Of a stretch of DNA of 64,000 nucleotides, positions 18,200 to 26,690 are shown piece by piece; the stretch's first letter is position 1; the number at the start of each line of letters is the position of its first letter. The stretch lies in the NCBI RefSeq assembly GCF_024055725.1, contig NZ_JAMXMX010000017.1, positions 62,001 to 126,000 on the forward strand, given 5' to 3'. Made by a program: the position numbers and the translations under genes. This DNA comes from Actinoallomurus spadix (GTDB lineage: Bacteria > Actinomycetota > Actinomycetes > Streptosporangiales > Streptosporangiaceae). The notes beneath the pieces are model-generated. The model was not told where the DNA came from. It did no database searches and saw only the letters and a list, made by a program, of their open reading frames with translations.

Positions 18200-18533
18200 A
18201 ACGTCTCCGTTGCCGGTTTTGTGGGTGTGAAACGGGATTCGAACGCCCGGAATCGCCGCGTTCGGTGACCGCCCGCGCCGACCTCCGTCCGCGCTCGGAT
18301 TCTTTCATCGCCGCGCGTGAGGCGCCGGGTGTGACGCGTACTCGGTATGCCTCGGATCGAAGAGGTCAGGGGTGCCCTCGCCGGTCTATCGTCTCCATCC
18401 TCGCACTCAGGGAGCTACCTCGTATTTCGGGCTCGGCCGACGGGGTGCCCGGTGCCAAGTCGAGGCCAAGATGTGGCCCGCCGGGCGAGTTTCGGTCGCG
18501 AGCACCGGTCCCGACCGATTAGTGTCGCCGCAC
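18200..18533. promoter_or_regulatory. 334-bp divergent promoter region glgE/glgP
   Basis: No gene is supported here; the in-frame extension of glgP upstream to 18372 looks non-coding. TAGTGT at 18520-18525 lies 8 nt before the glgP GTG and looks like a leaderless -10. TATCGT at 18387-18392 is a second plus-strand -10 candidate. No clear operator was found. Confidence 0.45.
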
Positions 18534-21131
18534 GTGAAGGCGATCCGCAGATTCACCGTCCGCTCCGTCCTGCCCGAGCCGCTGCAGCCGCTCGAGGAAC
18601 TCGTTCTCAACCTGCGCTGGTCATGGCATCCGGAGACGCTCGAGCTCTTCGAATCGGTCGATCCGGACCTGTGGGAGGCGACCCGGCACGACCCGGTGCG
18701 CCTGCTCGGCGAGGTCTCGCCCGAGCGGCTGTCCGCTCTCACCGGTGACCGGCGTTTCCTGCGCGCGCTCGGCGACGCCGTCGACGACCTCCGCGAGTAC
18801 GTCACCGCCCCGCGCTGGTACCAGAGACTCACCGACGCCCCCACGGCGATCGCCTACTTCTCCCCGGAGTACGGCATCGCCGCGGCGCTGCCGCAGTACT
18901 CCGGTGGCCTGGGCATTCTCGCCGGTGACCACTTGAAGACCGCCAGCGATCTGGGTGTGCCGATCGTCGGGGTCGGATTGCTGTACCGCCATGGTTACTT
19001 CTCCCAGTCCCTCTCGCCGGACGGCTGGCAGCAGGAGCGCTACCCCCCGATCGACCCGGCCGGGCTCCCGCTGACGCTCCTGCGCGAGGCCGACGGCACG
19101 CCGGCACGGGTCGGCGTCGGCCTCCCCGAGGGACGCACCCTCAGCGCCCAGATCTGGATCGCGAAGGTCGGCCGCGTGCCGTTGCTCCTCCTCGACTCCG
19201 ACGTCGAGGAGAACGACCCGGTGGCCCGGGACGTCACCGACCGCCTGTACGGCGGCGGCACCGACCACCGCCTGCTCCAGGAGATGCTGCTCGGCATCGG
19301 CGGCGTCCGCGCCATCCGCGCCTACTCCCGCATCACCGGCAACGCCGCCCCCGAGGTCTTCCACACCAACGAAGGCCACGCCGGCTTCCTCGGCCTCGAG
19401 CGCATCCGCGAGTACATCGAGCAGGGCCTGACCTTCGACGAGGCCCTGGAGGCCACCCGGGCGGGCACGGTCTTCACGACCCACACCCCCGTCCCGGCCG
19501 GCATCGACCGGTTCCCGCGCGAGCTGATCGAGCGCTACTTCGGCGGCTCCAACGAGGAGGGCAGCCTCCCCGCCGACCGCATCCTCGCGCTCGGCGCCGA
19601 GTCCTACGAAGAGGGCGACCCCGCCGTCTTCAACATGGCGGTCATGGGCATGCGCCTGGCGCAGCGCGTCAACGGCGTCTCCGAACTGCACGGCCACGTC
19701 AGCCGCGAGATGTTCGGCGGCCTGTGGCCCGGGTTCGACACCGACGAGGTCCCGATCGGCTCGATCACCAACGGCGTCCACGGCTCGACGTGGGTCGCGC
19801 CCGAGATCATCGACCTGGCCCGGCGCGAGCTGCCCGACATCGTCGAGCTCGGCCGCGGCTGGGAGGGCGTCGAGAAGGTCCCCGCGGCCGAGATCTGGCG
19901 CATCCGCCGGACCCTGCGCGCCCGCCTCGTCGAGGACGCCCGGCGGCGGCTGCGCGAGTCCTGGCGCCAGCGCGGCGCCAGCGAGGCCGAACTGACCTGG
20001 ATCGACGATGCGCTCGACCCGGACGTCCTGACGATCGGCTTCGCGCGCCGCGTCCCGTCGTACAAGCGGCTCACCCTGATGCTGCGCGACCCGGAGCGGC
20101 TCAAGTCGATCCTGCTCGACCCCGAGCGGCCGGTGCAGATCATCATCGCCGGCAAGGCGCACCCGGCCGACGAGGGCGGCAAGCGGCTGATCCAGGACAT
20201 CGTCCGGTTCAGCGACGACCCCGCCGTGCGGCACCGGATCGTCTTCCTGCCCGACTACGACATGGCCCTCGGCCAGTCGCTCGTCCAGGGCTGCGACGTC
20301 TGGATGAACAACCCGCTGCGCCCGCTGGAGGCCTGCGGCACGTCCGGCATGAAGGTCGCCCTCAACGGCGGCCTGAACCTCTCCATCCGCGACGGCTGGT
20401 GGGACGAGTGGTTCGACGGCAACAACGGCTGGGCGATCCCGTCCGCCGACCGCGCCGACGACCCGGACCGCCGCGACGACATCGAGGCACAGGCCCTCTA
20501 CGAGCTGATCGAGGACCACGTCACCGCCCTGTTCTACGACCGCGCGGGCGAGGGCGGGACGCCGCGCCGCTGGCTGGAGATGGTCAAGCACACGCTGGCC
20601 TCCCTCGGCCCGAAGGTCCTCGCCGGGCGCATGCTCCGCGACTACGTCCAGGAGCTGTACGCCCCAGCGGCCGCCTCGGCCCGCCGCCTGTCCGCCGACG
20701 GCAACGCCGGCGCCAAGGCGCTCGCCACCTGGCGGCACCGGGTCGCCAAGGCGTGGCCGGCCGTGTCGGTCGAGCACGTCGAGTCCACCGAGGCGGGCAA
20801 GACCCCGCACCTGGGCACGCGCCTGACCGTACGGGCCACGGTCCAGCTCGGTGAGCTGCGGCCGGACGACGTCGCCGTCGAGGTGGCGTACGGCCGGGTC
20901 GACGACCATGACGCCCTGGTGCAGCCGTCGTACCTGGAGCTGAGCGAGGCCGAGGACCTCGGCGAGAGCCGGTTCCGCTTCACCGGCGAGGTCCCGCTGG
21001 ACCGGACCGGGCCGTTCGGCTACAGCGTCCGCGTCGTGCCCCGGCACGACCTGCTGGCCTCCCGTGCGGAGACGGGCCTGATCGCCCTGCCGCCGGCCCC
21101 GATCGGCATGACCAACGGCGACCTGCGCTGA
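18534..21131 (+). CDS. glgP: Alpha-glucan (glycogen/maltodextrin) phosphorylase
   Basis: 865 aa from the GTG at 18534, which gives the N-terminus VKAIRRFTVRSVLPEPLQPL typical of the actinobacterial GT35 branch. The PLP-lysine motif is CGTSGMKVALNGG. GGLGILAGDHLKTASDLG and NEGHAGF are active-site segments. It releases glucose-1-phosphate from alpha-1,4-glucan using phosphate, so it opposes the GlgE synthetic operon transcribed away from it. A further C-terminal region (about 760-865) resembles the DUF3417-associated layout; the DUF3417-type N-terminal segment is also present. Confidence 0.93.
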   Translation: MKAIRRFTVRSVLPEPLQPLEELVLNLRWSWHPETLELFESVDPDLWEATRHDPVRLLGEVSPERLSALTGDRRFLRALGDAVDDLREYVTAPRWYQRLTDAPTAIAYFSPEYGIAAALPQYSGGLGILAGDHLKTASDLGVPIVGVGLLYRHGYFSQSLSPDGWQQERYPPIDPAGLPLTLLREADGTPARVGVGLPEGRTLSAQIWIAKVGRVPLLLLDSDVEENDPVARDVTDRLYGGGTDHRLLQEMLLGIGGVRAIRAYSRITGNAAPEVFHTNEGHAGFLGLERIREYIEQGLTFDEALEATRAGTVFTTHTPVPAGIDRFPRELIERYFGGSNEEGSLPADRILALGAESYEEGDPAVFNMAVMGMRLAQRVNGVSELHGHVSREMFGGLWPGFDTDEVPIGSITNGVHGSTWVAPEIIDLARRELPDIVELGRGWEGVEKVPAAEIWRIRRTLRARLVEDARRRLRESWRQRGASEAELTWIDDALDPDVLTIGFARRVPSYKRLTLMLRDPERLKSILLDPERPVQIIIAGKAHPADEGGKRLIQDIVRFSDDPAVRHRIVFLPDYDMALGQSLVQGCDVWMNNPLRPLEACGTSGMKVALNGGLNLSIRDGWWDEWFDGNNGWAIPSADRADDPDRRDDIEAQALYELIEDHVTALFYDRAGEGGTPRRWLEMVKHTLASLGPKVLAGRMLRDYVQELYAPAAASARRLSADGNAGAKALATWRHRVAKAWPAVSVEHVESTEAGKTPHLGTRLTVRATVQLGELRPDDVAVEVAYGRVDDHDALVQPSYLELSEAEDLGESRFRFTGEVPLDRTGPFGYSVRVVPRHDLLASRAETGLIALPPAPIGMTNGDLR

Positions 21132-21140
21132 CCACCCTGG

Positions 21141-21174
21141 ACGTCCCCGGACCCGCTGACGGGTCCGGGGACGT
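21141..21174. terminator. Bidirectional terminator, 15-bp perfect stem
   Basis: Arms 21141-21155 and 21160-21174 pair perfectly around CTGA, between the convergent glgP and peptidase genes. Confidence 0.8.
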
Positions 21175-21183
21175 TCGCGTGTC

Positions 21184-22749
21184 TCAGGCGCAGGTCACGT
21201 CGGTCGCGGGCAGCCGGCCGCCGGCCAGGTACGCGTTGACCCGGTCGTTGACGCAGGCGTCGTCGTAGCGCGGATAGACGGCGTGGATGCGCGCTCCGCG
21301 CAGTGTGAGCAGCCGGGACCGGGTCAGCAGCCGGTGCAGGCCCTGCGCGTGCGGGTAGATCGTGCGGGTGTCGCCGGTGGAGGCGACGATCAGCGCCGGC
21401 ACGGCATTGTGCACGCGGGTCGGCCGCTCACGCGGTCGGAACGGCCAGAACGCGCAGGGGCTGATGTCCGTCACGAACGGCCCCAGCACGGGCTGCTCCC
21501 GGCGCACCGCCTGGATCCGCCGCCAGTAGTGCTCCGGGTCGCGGTCGACCGCGCGGTCCCCGCACAGCACGGCCGCCTGCGAACCGCCGTACGCGGACTC
21601 GGCCCCGGTCAGGACGAAGTCCAGCGTGTCCTGGAGGTTCGGCGTCGGCCGTACCATCCGGCCCGCCGCGGCGTCGGCGAGGACACGGACGTCGGCGGCG
21701 AGGCTCGCGGCGGCCTCGTCCCTGTCGTCGTCGAGGCCGTTGAACAGCACGAACGGCACTATCTGCGAGTCGACCCGGCGATCGCCGACGGGCAGCGGGC
21801 GGCGCGCCGCCGCCCGGATGATCCGCGTCACCGTCGCCAGCACGGCCCGCCGGGTGCCACCGAGGTGATAGGTCCCGTCGCGGCGCGCCGTCCACGCGGC
21901 CCAGTCCCGCAGCGCGGCCTCGTTCGCGGGCGCGGCGTCCGCCAGCATCGTCTCGGCGCCGTAGCGACGCGGATCGGTGGCACTGTCGAGGACCATCCGG
22001 CCGACGTGGCCGGGGAACATCTGGGCGTACACCGCACCGAGGTAGGTCCCGTACGACGCGCCGTAGTACGAGATCGTCCGCTCCCCGAGAGCGGCCCGGA
22101 CGACGTCGATGTCCCGCGCGGTGTTCCGCGTGCTGACGTACGGGAGCAGGTCCGCGTGCCGCCGCGCGCACCGGTCCGCCAGGTCCCGCTCCAGGGCGAC
22201 CACCCGCTCGAAGCCGCGCCGGTCCGGCCCCGGAGCGCGGGTCCAGGTGCCGGTCGGCCACCCGCAGTCCACCGGGGTGCTGCGGCCGCTCGACCGCGGA
22301 TCCATCCCGATCAGGTCGAAGCGCCCGCCCACGTCCTTCATCAGGGAGCGGAAGTCGAGCGGCAGGTCGATCGAGCCGCCACCCGGGCCACCGCCGTTCA
22401 GCAGCAGCGCCCCGTCCCGGTGCGCCGGGTCCGCCGCCGCGAGCCGGGAGATCGCCACCGTGATCGTCCGGCCGCCCGGATCCGCGTAGTCCAGCGGCAC
22501 GGTCAGCATCGCGCACCGCGCCCCGGCCGCGTCGAGCGCGCCACCGAGATCATCGGACGACCCCAGCCGGCAGCCCGTCCACCGGACCACCTGCCGCTCG
22601 TACCGGGCGAGCCTGGCGGGCGCCGGCGCCGCGGTCTCCGTACGGGCCCCGGCGGCGATCGGAACGATCAGCGCCATGGCGGCGACGGCCAGGCCACCGG
22701 CGAGCCCGGCGATGCGCGCTCCGCTCATCGTGATCATGTTCGTCCTCAT
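21184..22749 (-). CDS. Secreted alpha/beta hydrolase, tripeptidyl aminopeptidase-like
   Basis: 521 aa from the ATG at 22749, whose A overlaps the stop of the upstream serine hydrolase (TGATG), so the two are translationally coupled. Residues 11-35 are a signal peptide/anchor. LLLNGGGPGGGSID is the oxyanion-loop region, S232 sits in GASYGTYLG, and the TAP-like C-terminal domain contains STGDTRT and the histidine region RIHAVYP. The family removes N-terminal tripeptides from secreted proteins or hydrolyses esters. GGGPGGG is a small variant of the usual GGPGxSG. Confidence 0.85.
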   Translation of the reverse strand: MRTNMITMSGARIAGLAGGLAVAAMALIVPIAAGARTETAAPAPARLARYERQVVRWTGCRLGSSDDLGGALDAAGARCAMLTVPLDYADPGGRTITVAISRLAAADPAHRDGALLLNGGGPGGGSIDLPLDFRSLMKDVGGRFDLIGMDPRSSGRSTPVDCGWPTGTWTRAPGPDRRGFERVVALERDLADRCARRHADLLPYVSTRNTARDIDVVRAALGERTISYYGASYGTYLGAVYAQMFPGHVGRMVLDSATDPRRYGAETMLADAAPANEAALRDWAAWTARRDGTYHLGGTRRAVLATVTRIIRAAARRPLPVGDRRVDSQIVPFVLFNGLDDDRDEAAASLAADVRVLADAAAGRMVRPTPNLQDTLDFVLTGAESAYGGSQAAVLCGDRAVDRDPEHYWRRIQAVRREQPVLGPFVTDISPCAFWPFRPRERPTRVHNAVPALIVASTGDTRTIYPHAQGLHRLLTRSRLLTLRGARIHAVYPRYDDACVNDRVNAYLAGGRLPATDVTCA

Positions 22750-23903
22750 CAGGGGTTCGTGGATTCGGCGCACAGGGCGGTCTCGACGGCGTCGTGCAGG
22801 GTCCGGAACGACTCCTCCGAGTCGATGTTCTGGTTCACCACCACCTGCACCCACCGGCCGTCGGAGGTCGTCCCACCGGCGGTGTCGTAACCGGGGACCG
22901 TGCCGCCGTGCCCCCAGGCCGGACCGCCGCACCGCAGAGGCGTCGAGATCAGCCCGAGGCCGTACCGCGCGCCGGGCCAGAGCCGATCCGGATCGGCGGC
23001 CACCGTCCGGCGCATCTCGGCGAGCTCCGCACGGGGCAGCAGCCGCCCGCCGACCAGGGCGGCGAAGAACCGGCCCTGATCCCGGAGACTGGAGACCAGC
23101 GCTCCTCCCGCACCCCCGTACGACATGTTCAGGTCGCTGAAGTCGGCCCTCCGATCGCCCACCTGCTGGTAACCCCGCGGATGCGGGCCGCGGATCCGCA
23201 CGCCGTCACCCGGCCAGTACGTGTCCCGCAGGCCCAGCGGCGCGATGATCCGCCGGGTGATCTCCCGGCCGATCGGCTGCCCGGTGACCTTCTCGACGAT
23301 GAGCCCGGCGACGACGTAGTTGGTCGTCGAGTAGGTCCATCGCCGCGCGGGACGCGGTTCCCCCAGCGCCAGCGCGACCAGCTCCCGCGGCTCGAAGTGC
23401 CGGAACCGCCGGCGCTCCAGGTGGTCCCAGTCGAGCGCGTCGACGTGGTCGGGGAGCCCGCTGGTGTGCCGGAGCAGCCCCCGTACGGTGATCTTCTTCC
23501 CGTCGTAGCCGTTCCGGTCGATGAGGCCGGGCAGATACCGGTCCACGGGCGCGTCGAGCGCGATCCGACGCTCCGCCACGAGCTGGAGCACCACGGCCGC
23601 CGTGAACGTCTTCGTGGTGCTGCCGATCCGAATCCGCTCGTCCGCCCGCATCGCGCGGCCGGTACGGACGTCCGCCAGCCCGCTCGCGGCGCTCCAGCGG
23701 CCACAGGCCGGGCCGCCGCCCTCCGCCGCCGCCCCCGCCATCCCGAACTCGTGCGTCAGCGCGTCGAGCTCCCGCCGCACCTGCAGCCCCGCGCCGCAGC
23801 CGGCCGTTCCGCCATCGGAGGCGGCGGCGGGCCCGGCCATGAGGCCGGCCAACATGAGGCTCGCGGCCACCGGCTCGGTGACGATTCCCCTACGCCATCT
23901 CAC
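22749..23903 (-). CDS. Secreted serine hydrolase, class C beta-lactamase/DD-carboxypeptidase fold
   Basis: 384 aa from the GTG at 23903 (GGAGGG just upstream), giving a clean signal peptide (RWRRGIVTEPVAASLMLAGL, PAAASDGG). Motifs of penicillin-recognising hydrolases: SxxK in GSTTKTF, YxN in YSTTNY, and HGG in WGHGGTVPG. Probably a D-Ala-D-Ala carboxypeptidase or esterase outside the membrane. The first gene of a two-gene unit with the coupled peptidase at 21184. A longer start at 23945 would add 14 residues unlike a signal peptide. Confidence 0.87.
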   Translation of the reverse strand: MRWRRGIVTEPVAASLMLAGLMAGPAAASDGGTAGCGAGLQVRRELDALTHEFGMAGAAAEGGGPACGRWSAASGLADVRTGRAMRADERIRIGSTTKTFTAAVVLQLVAERRIALDAPVDRYLPGLIDRNGYDGKKITVRGLLRHTSGLPDHVDALDWDHLERRRFRHFEPRELVALALGEPRPARRWTYSTTNYVVAGLIVEKVTGQPIGREITRRIIAPLGLRDTYWPGDGVRIRGPHPRGYQQVGDRRADFSDLNMSYGGAGGALVSSLRDQGRFFAALVGGRLLPRAELAEMRRTVAADPDRLWPGARYGLGLISTPLRCGGPAWGHGGTVPGYDTAGGTTSDGRWVQVVVNQNIDSEESFRTLHDAVETALCAESTNP

Positions 23904-24070
23904 GCGCCCTCCCCGTGATCCACCGGCACATGAGAGACAGCACACCGCGCCGGGTCGCCGGAATCACTGGAGGCAGCGCCCCGTCCGAAACGGGGGCCAG
24001 GCCCAGTACGCGCCGGCGATCACTCCGGTAACCTCGGCGAACCGGGCCATGTCGTCGGTAGGTTGTCCGG

Positions 24071-25078
24071 ATGACCCGCTCTCGGACCACACCGCCCCGG
24101 CCCGTCGACATCGCGGCGGTGTTCCCGGAGCTGGCCGCCCACCGTCGTACGGCGACGCGCCTGCATCCACGGCCGGGAGCCCCCGGCCCCGGGGACAGCT
24201 CGGTGGGCGGGCCGCTGCTGTGGCCGGCGGACGAGCCGTGGCCGGCCTGCGAGCGGTTCCACGTCGGAATGGTGACGACCGACGGCGTCCGGCTGGGGCG
24301 CCGCATCCTCGAGCGGGCCTGGGGCCGCACCAGACGAGGCGAGACCCTGGTGCTCGCCGAGCAGGAACAGGCCGACCTGAAGCGCGCCGAGGCTCCGCCG
24401 ACGGACGAGGACGACGCGAAGGCCAATCCGATGCCGTTGATGGCACTGGCGCAGCTGTACGCCCGTGACGTCCCCGGGCTGACCTGCCCGGAGGGCATGG
24501 ACGTGCTGCAGGTCCTGTGGTGCCCGCACGAGCACGACGATCTGTGTCTGCCCGCCGTGCACCTACGTTGGCGCCGCGCCTCCGACGTGACCGCCGTCCT
24601 GGCCGACCAGCCGGAGCCGGCGACCGTGGAGTACGACGACTACGTGCCGGAGCCGTGTGTGCTCCACCCCGAAGTGATCACTGAGTACGAGTACGTCGAG
24701 TCGCTCCCCGACGATCTGCGGAAGCGGATCGAAGACTGGGAGGAGGCCACCGGACACGACTACCGGGGCGAACTATCACTGGCTCTCGGATGGAAGGTCG
24801 GCGGCTTCGCCTCCTGGAGCCTGTCCGGTCCCCAACCGGTGGTCTGCGAGTGCGGCCGGGACATGAAGCCGCTGCTCACCATCGACACCTGCGAGTGGGA
24901 GAGCCCGTACGGCGGGAGCTGGCGGCCCGTCGAGGAGCCGGACCATCCCGCCGGCGAGTTCGAGTCCCTGGCAAACCCGAACATGCCCACGGCGATCGTC
25001 ATCAGCCGCGGCTACGCGCTCTACGTGTTCACCTGTCCGGACTCCTTCGACCACCCGCTCCGTTTCACCATGCAGTAA
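24071..25078 (+). CDS. DUF1963/YwqG-like protein
   Basis: 335 aa, no catalytic motif recognised. SVGGPLLWPADEPWPACE near residue 43 and a late VCECGRDMKPLLTIDTCEWE, plus GYALYVFTCP at the end, follow the pattern of YwqG/DUF1963 proteins of unknown function. The conserved cysteines could bind metal. TAGGTT at 24059-24064, 6 nt before the ATG, suggests a leaderless mRNA. Its last 14 nt overlap the convergent DUF397 gene. Confidence 0.65.
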   Translation: MTRSRTTPPRPVDIAAVFPELAAHRRTATRLHPRPGAPGPGDSSVGGPLLWPADEPWPACERFHVGMVTTDGVRLGRRILERAWGRTRRGETLVLAEQEQADLKRAEAPPTDEDDAKANPMPLMALAQLYARDVPGLTCPEGMDVLQVLWCPHEHDDLCLPAVHLRWRRASDVTAVLADQPEPATVEYDDYVPEPCVLHPEVITEYEYVESLPDDLRKRIEDWEEATGHDYRGELSLALGWKVGGFASWSLSGPQPVVCECGRDMKPLLTIDTCEWESPYGGSWRPVEEPDHPAGEFESLANPNMPTAIVISRGYALYVFTCPDSFDHPLRFTMQ

Positions 25079-25178
25079 GCCGAACGGTGTCCTCGTCGAG
25101 GGACGTCACCTCGACGCACGTGTCACCGCCGTTCCCGCTGTGGGATGACTTCCGCCAGGTTGCGCTGGTCAGGTCCAT
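25065..25178 (-). CDS. DUF397 protein, C-terminally shortened (37 aa)
   Basis: The frame begins MDLTSATWRKSSHSGNGGDT and continues CVEV, the classic DUF397 start, and then ends after 37 aa (DTVRLTAW). Family members usually run 60-70 aa with a VRDSKDP and a W-x-x-F segment, both absent. The ATG overlaps the end of the XRE-DUF5753 gene by 10 nt, the usual coupling of this regulator/partner pair. The truncated tail also overlaps the convergent gene at 24071-25078. It may be a broken partner. Confidence 0.65.
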   Translation of the reverse strand: MDLTSATWRKSSHSGNGGDTCVEVTSLDEDTVRLTAW

Positions 25179-25969
25179 TGCTTCGCCACTTCCGCCAGCA
25201 GGTCGACCGATTGCTTGCCCGGGAGCGCCTCGACGCGCAAAGCCTCCCAGACCCGCTTCATCGTAGCGACGTCCGCGGCGGCCTCGATGATGTCGCCGCT
25301 GAAGGCGTCGTCCACGTAGACGGCCTCCCTGCCGTCGAAGCCGAGGATGAGGAAGCCGCCCGCCAGGCCCGGATAGGCGCCCACGCCGCTCGGAACGATC
25401 TGGATGACGACGCCCGGGCATTCCGCGACGGCGAGCAGATGGGCGAGTTGCTCGCGCATCACGTCCGGGCCGCCGACGGGCCTGCGGAGGACCGACTCGT
25501 CCATGATCGCGACCAGCAGGGGAGCGTCGTCCGCGGTCAGGATCGTCTGCCGGTCCAGGCGCGCCTGGACGAGTTCGTCGACGTCCGGATAGTGCCTGCC
25601 GGAGCGCAGCAGGACCTCCCGCGCGTAGTCGCCGGTCTGCAGCAGCCCGGGCACGAGGAGCGGCTGGTAGGTGGACAGCGAAGACGACCGCGTCTCGATC
25701 TCCAGCAGCCTCCCGAGCCACTCTGGAGCGTCACCGGTCACGAGTTCAGTGATCACCCGGGCGAGGATCGCGTCGATCCCGAGCACCTCGATGAGCGGAG
25801 GAACGTACTTGGGCTTGGGAATGCGCCGGCCCGACTCCCACGCCGCGACCAGCGAGTCGGACGCGTAGATCGCTTTTGCGAGGGCCGCCTGGGTCATCCC
25901 TTTCTGCTCGCGTGCCCGACGCAGCTCTTTGGCGACGAAGGCACGCGGTGTCAGGTGGTTACCGGTCAT
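25169..25969 (-). CDS. XRE-family regulator with DUF5753 domain
   Basis: 266 aa from the ATG at 25969. Residues 12-70 form the HTH (LRRAREQKGMTQAALAKAIY, SLVAAWESGRRIPK). About 85-262 is DUF5753 (YQPLLVPGLLQTGDYAR, ARLDRQ, QIVPSGVGAYPGLAGGF). These proteins pair with DUF397 proteins in actinobacterial development and metabolism control. Here the DUF397 partner directly follows. The gene is divergent from two small ORFs at 26093 and 26371, which are likely under its control. Confidence 0.9.
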   Translation of the reverse strand: MTGNHLTPRAFVAKELRRAREQKGMTQAALAKAIYASDSLVAAWESGRRIPKPKYVPPLIEVLGIDAILARVITELVTGDAPEWLGRLLEIETRSSSLSTYQPLLVPGLLQTGDYAREVLLRSGRHYPDVDELVQARLDRQTILTADDAPLLVAIMDESVLRRPVGGPDVMREQLAHLLAVAECPGVVIQIVPSGVGAYPGLAGGFLILGFDGREAVYVDDAFSGDIIEAAADVATMKRVWEALRVEALPGKQSVDLLAEVAKQWT

Positions 25970-26032
25970 TTCTGCCGCACACCTCCGTACAAGCGGATGC
26001 GTTCCCGTACAGGTCGTTGTGCTGCCTTTGAG

Positions 26033-26096
26033 TGTTCCATGGACAACGGGCGGGCGGCATTCTGTTCGAGGAATCGACGGAAGGAATGTTCCATGG
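26033..26096. repeat. Direct repeat TGTTCCATGG, two copies 54 bp apart
   Basis: The 10-mer occurs at 26033-26042 and 26087-26096 in the XRE/small-ORF intergenic region. The second copy overlaps the ATG of the 93-aa gene. Each contains CCATGG. It could be an XRE operator pair or a duplicated start region. Confidence 0.45.
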
Positions 26097-26374
26097 CGGT
26101 CAAGGACCAAGGGGACGTGTACACACTCGTGACGCGACTGGCCGAAGAATGCGGAAAGGCGGGTCTCGCCGCGACGGTCATCAGCCCGACCCGGGTCCAC
26201 GTCAACGCGGGCGTGCATTCGCGCCTTGCCGAGACCATCCGGTGTCATCCGGACACCGACGAGCGGCTGATGTGGTGGTGGAGCTGGGGCGAGCCGATCT
26301 GCCCGGCCGCCCGCATCGACCTCGCCGTACGGCGCATCGCGCACGTCGTCAGGCCGGGGGAAGGCGGACGATGA
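26093..26374 (+). CDS. 93-aa hypothetical protein
   Basis: No recognised domain. It has a possible helix (VTRLAEECGKAGLAATVI), a strand region around RVHVNAGV, and a tryptophan-rich MWWWSWGEPICPA segment. It overlaps the next gene by 4 nt (ATGA), so the two form one unit. Divergent from the XRE-DUF5753 gene. Similar small proteins are frequent beside XRE regulators in this group, a general observation and not a function. Confidence 0.65.
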   Translation: MAVKDQGDVYTLVTRLAEECGKAGLAATVISPTRVHVNAGVHSRLAETIRCHPDTDERLMWWWSWGEPICPAARIDLAVRRIAHVVRPGEGGR

Positions 26375-26547
26375 ACGGCCTGCAACGCGTGATCGACGAG
26401 TTCTACGCGGCCTTGGACGCGCTACGGTTCTACGGTGTTTCGCAGGTCGCCGAACTGCAGCAGCTCAAGACTCTGATCCGGAGATATCCGGAATCGGCGC
26501 AGCGGTTCCTGGAGCAATTCGGGCAGCATCGCCACGAATCGGGATGA
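26371..26547 (+). CDS. 58-aa hypothetical helical protein
   Basis: 58 aa, predicted almost entirely helical from its pattern (LQRVIDEFYAALDALRF, VAELQQLKTLIRRYPESAQR). It starts by a 4-nt overlap with the 93-aa gene, a strong sign that it is real and cotranslated. No family is recognised. It is followed by a long hairpin at 26575-26630. Confidence 0.6.
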   Translation: MNGLQRVIDEFYAALDALRFYGVSQVAELQQLKTLIRRYPESAQRFLEQFGQHRHESG

Positions 26548-26574
26548 GTCGCCGTCTGCGGGTAGGGCTCGCTG

Positions 26575-26630
26575 TTCTGAGGGCGTCTACTGAGCCGGGA
26601 AACTTCCCGCCTCAGTAGACGCCCTCAGAA
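26575..26630. terminator. Long hairpin, 20-bp perfect outer stem with inner stem
   Basis: Arms 26575-26594 and 26611-26630 are exact reverse complements. The 16-nt interior folds again (CGGGAA with TTCCCG). It is followed by TTT on the plus strand and lies between convergent units (small ORFs and SWIM/SNF2), so a bidirectional terminator is likely. The stem is longer and less GC-rich than the other terminators here. Confidence 0.7.
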
Positions 26631-26690
26631 TTTGCTGGCCCCCCTGGGCGGCCGGTCATGACGGCGTTCGCTAGGAATGGTGTTCGAGTC

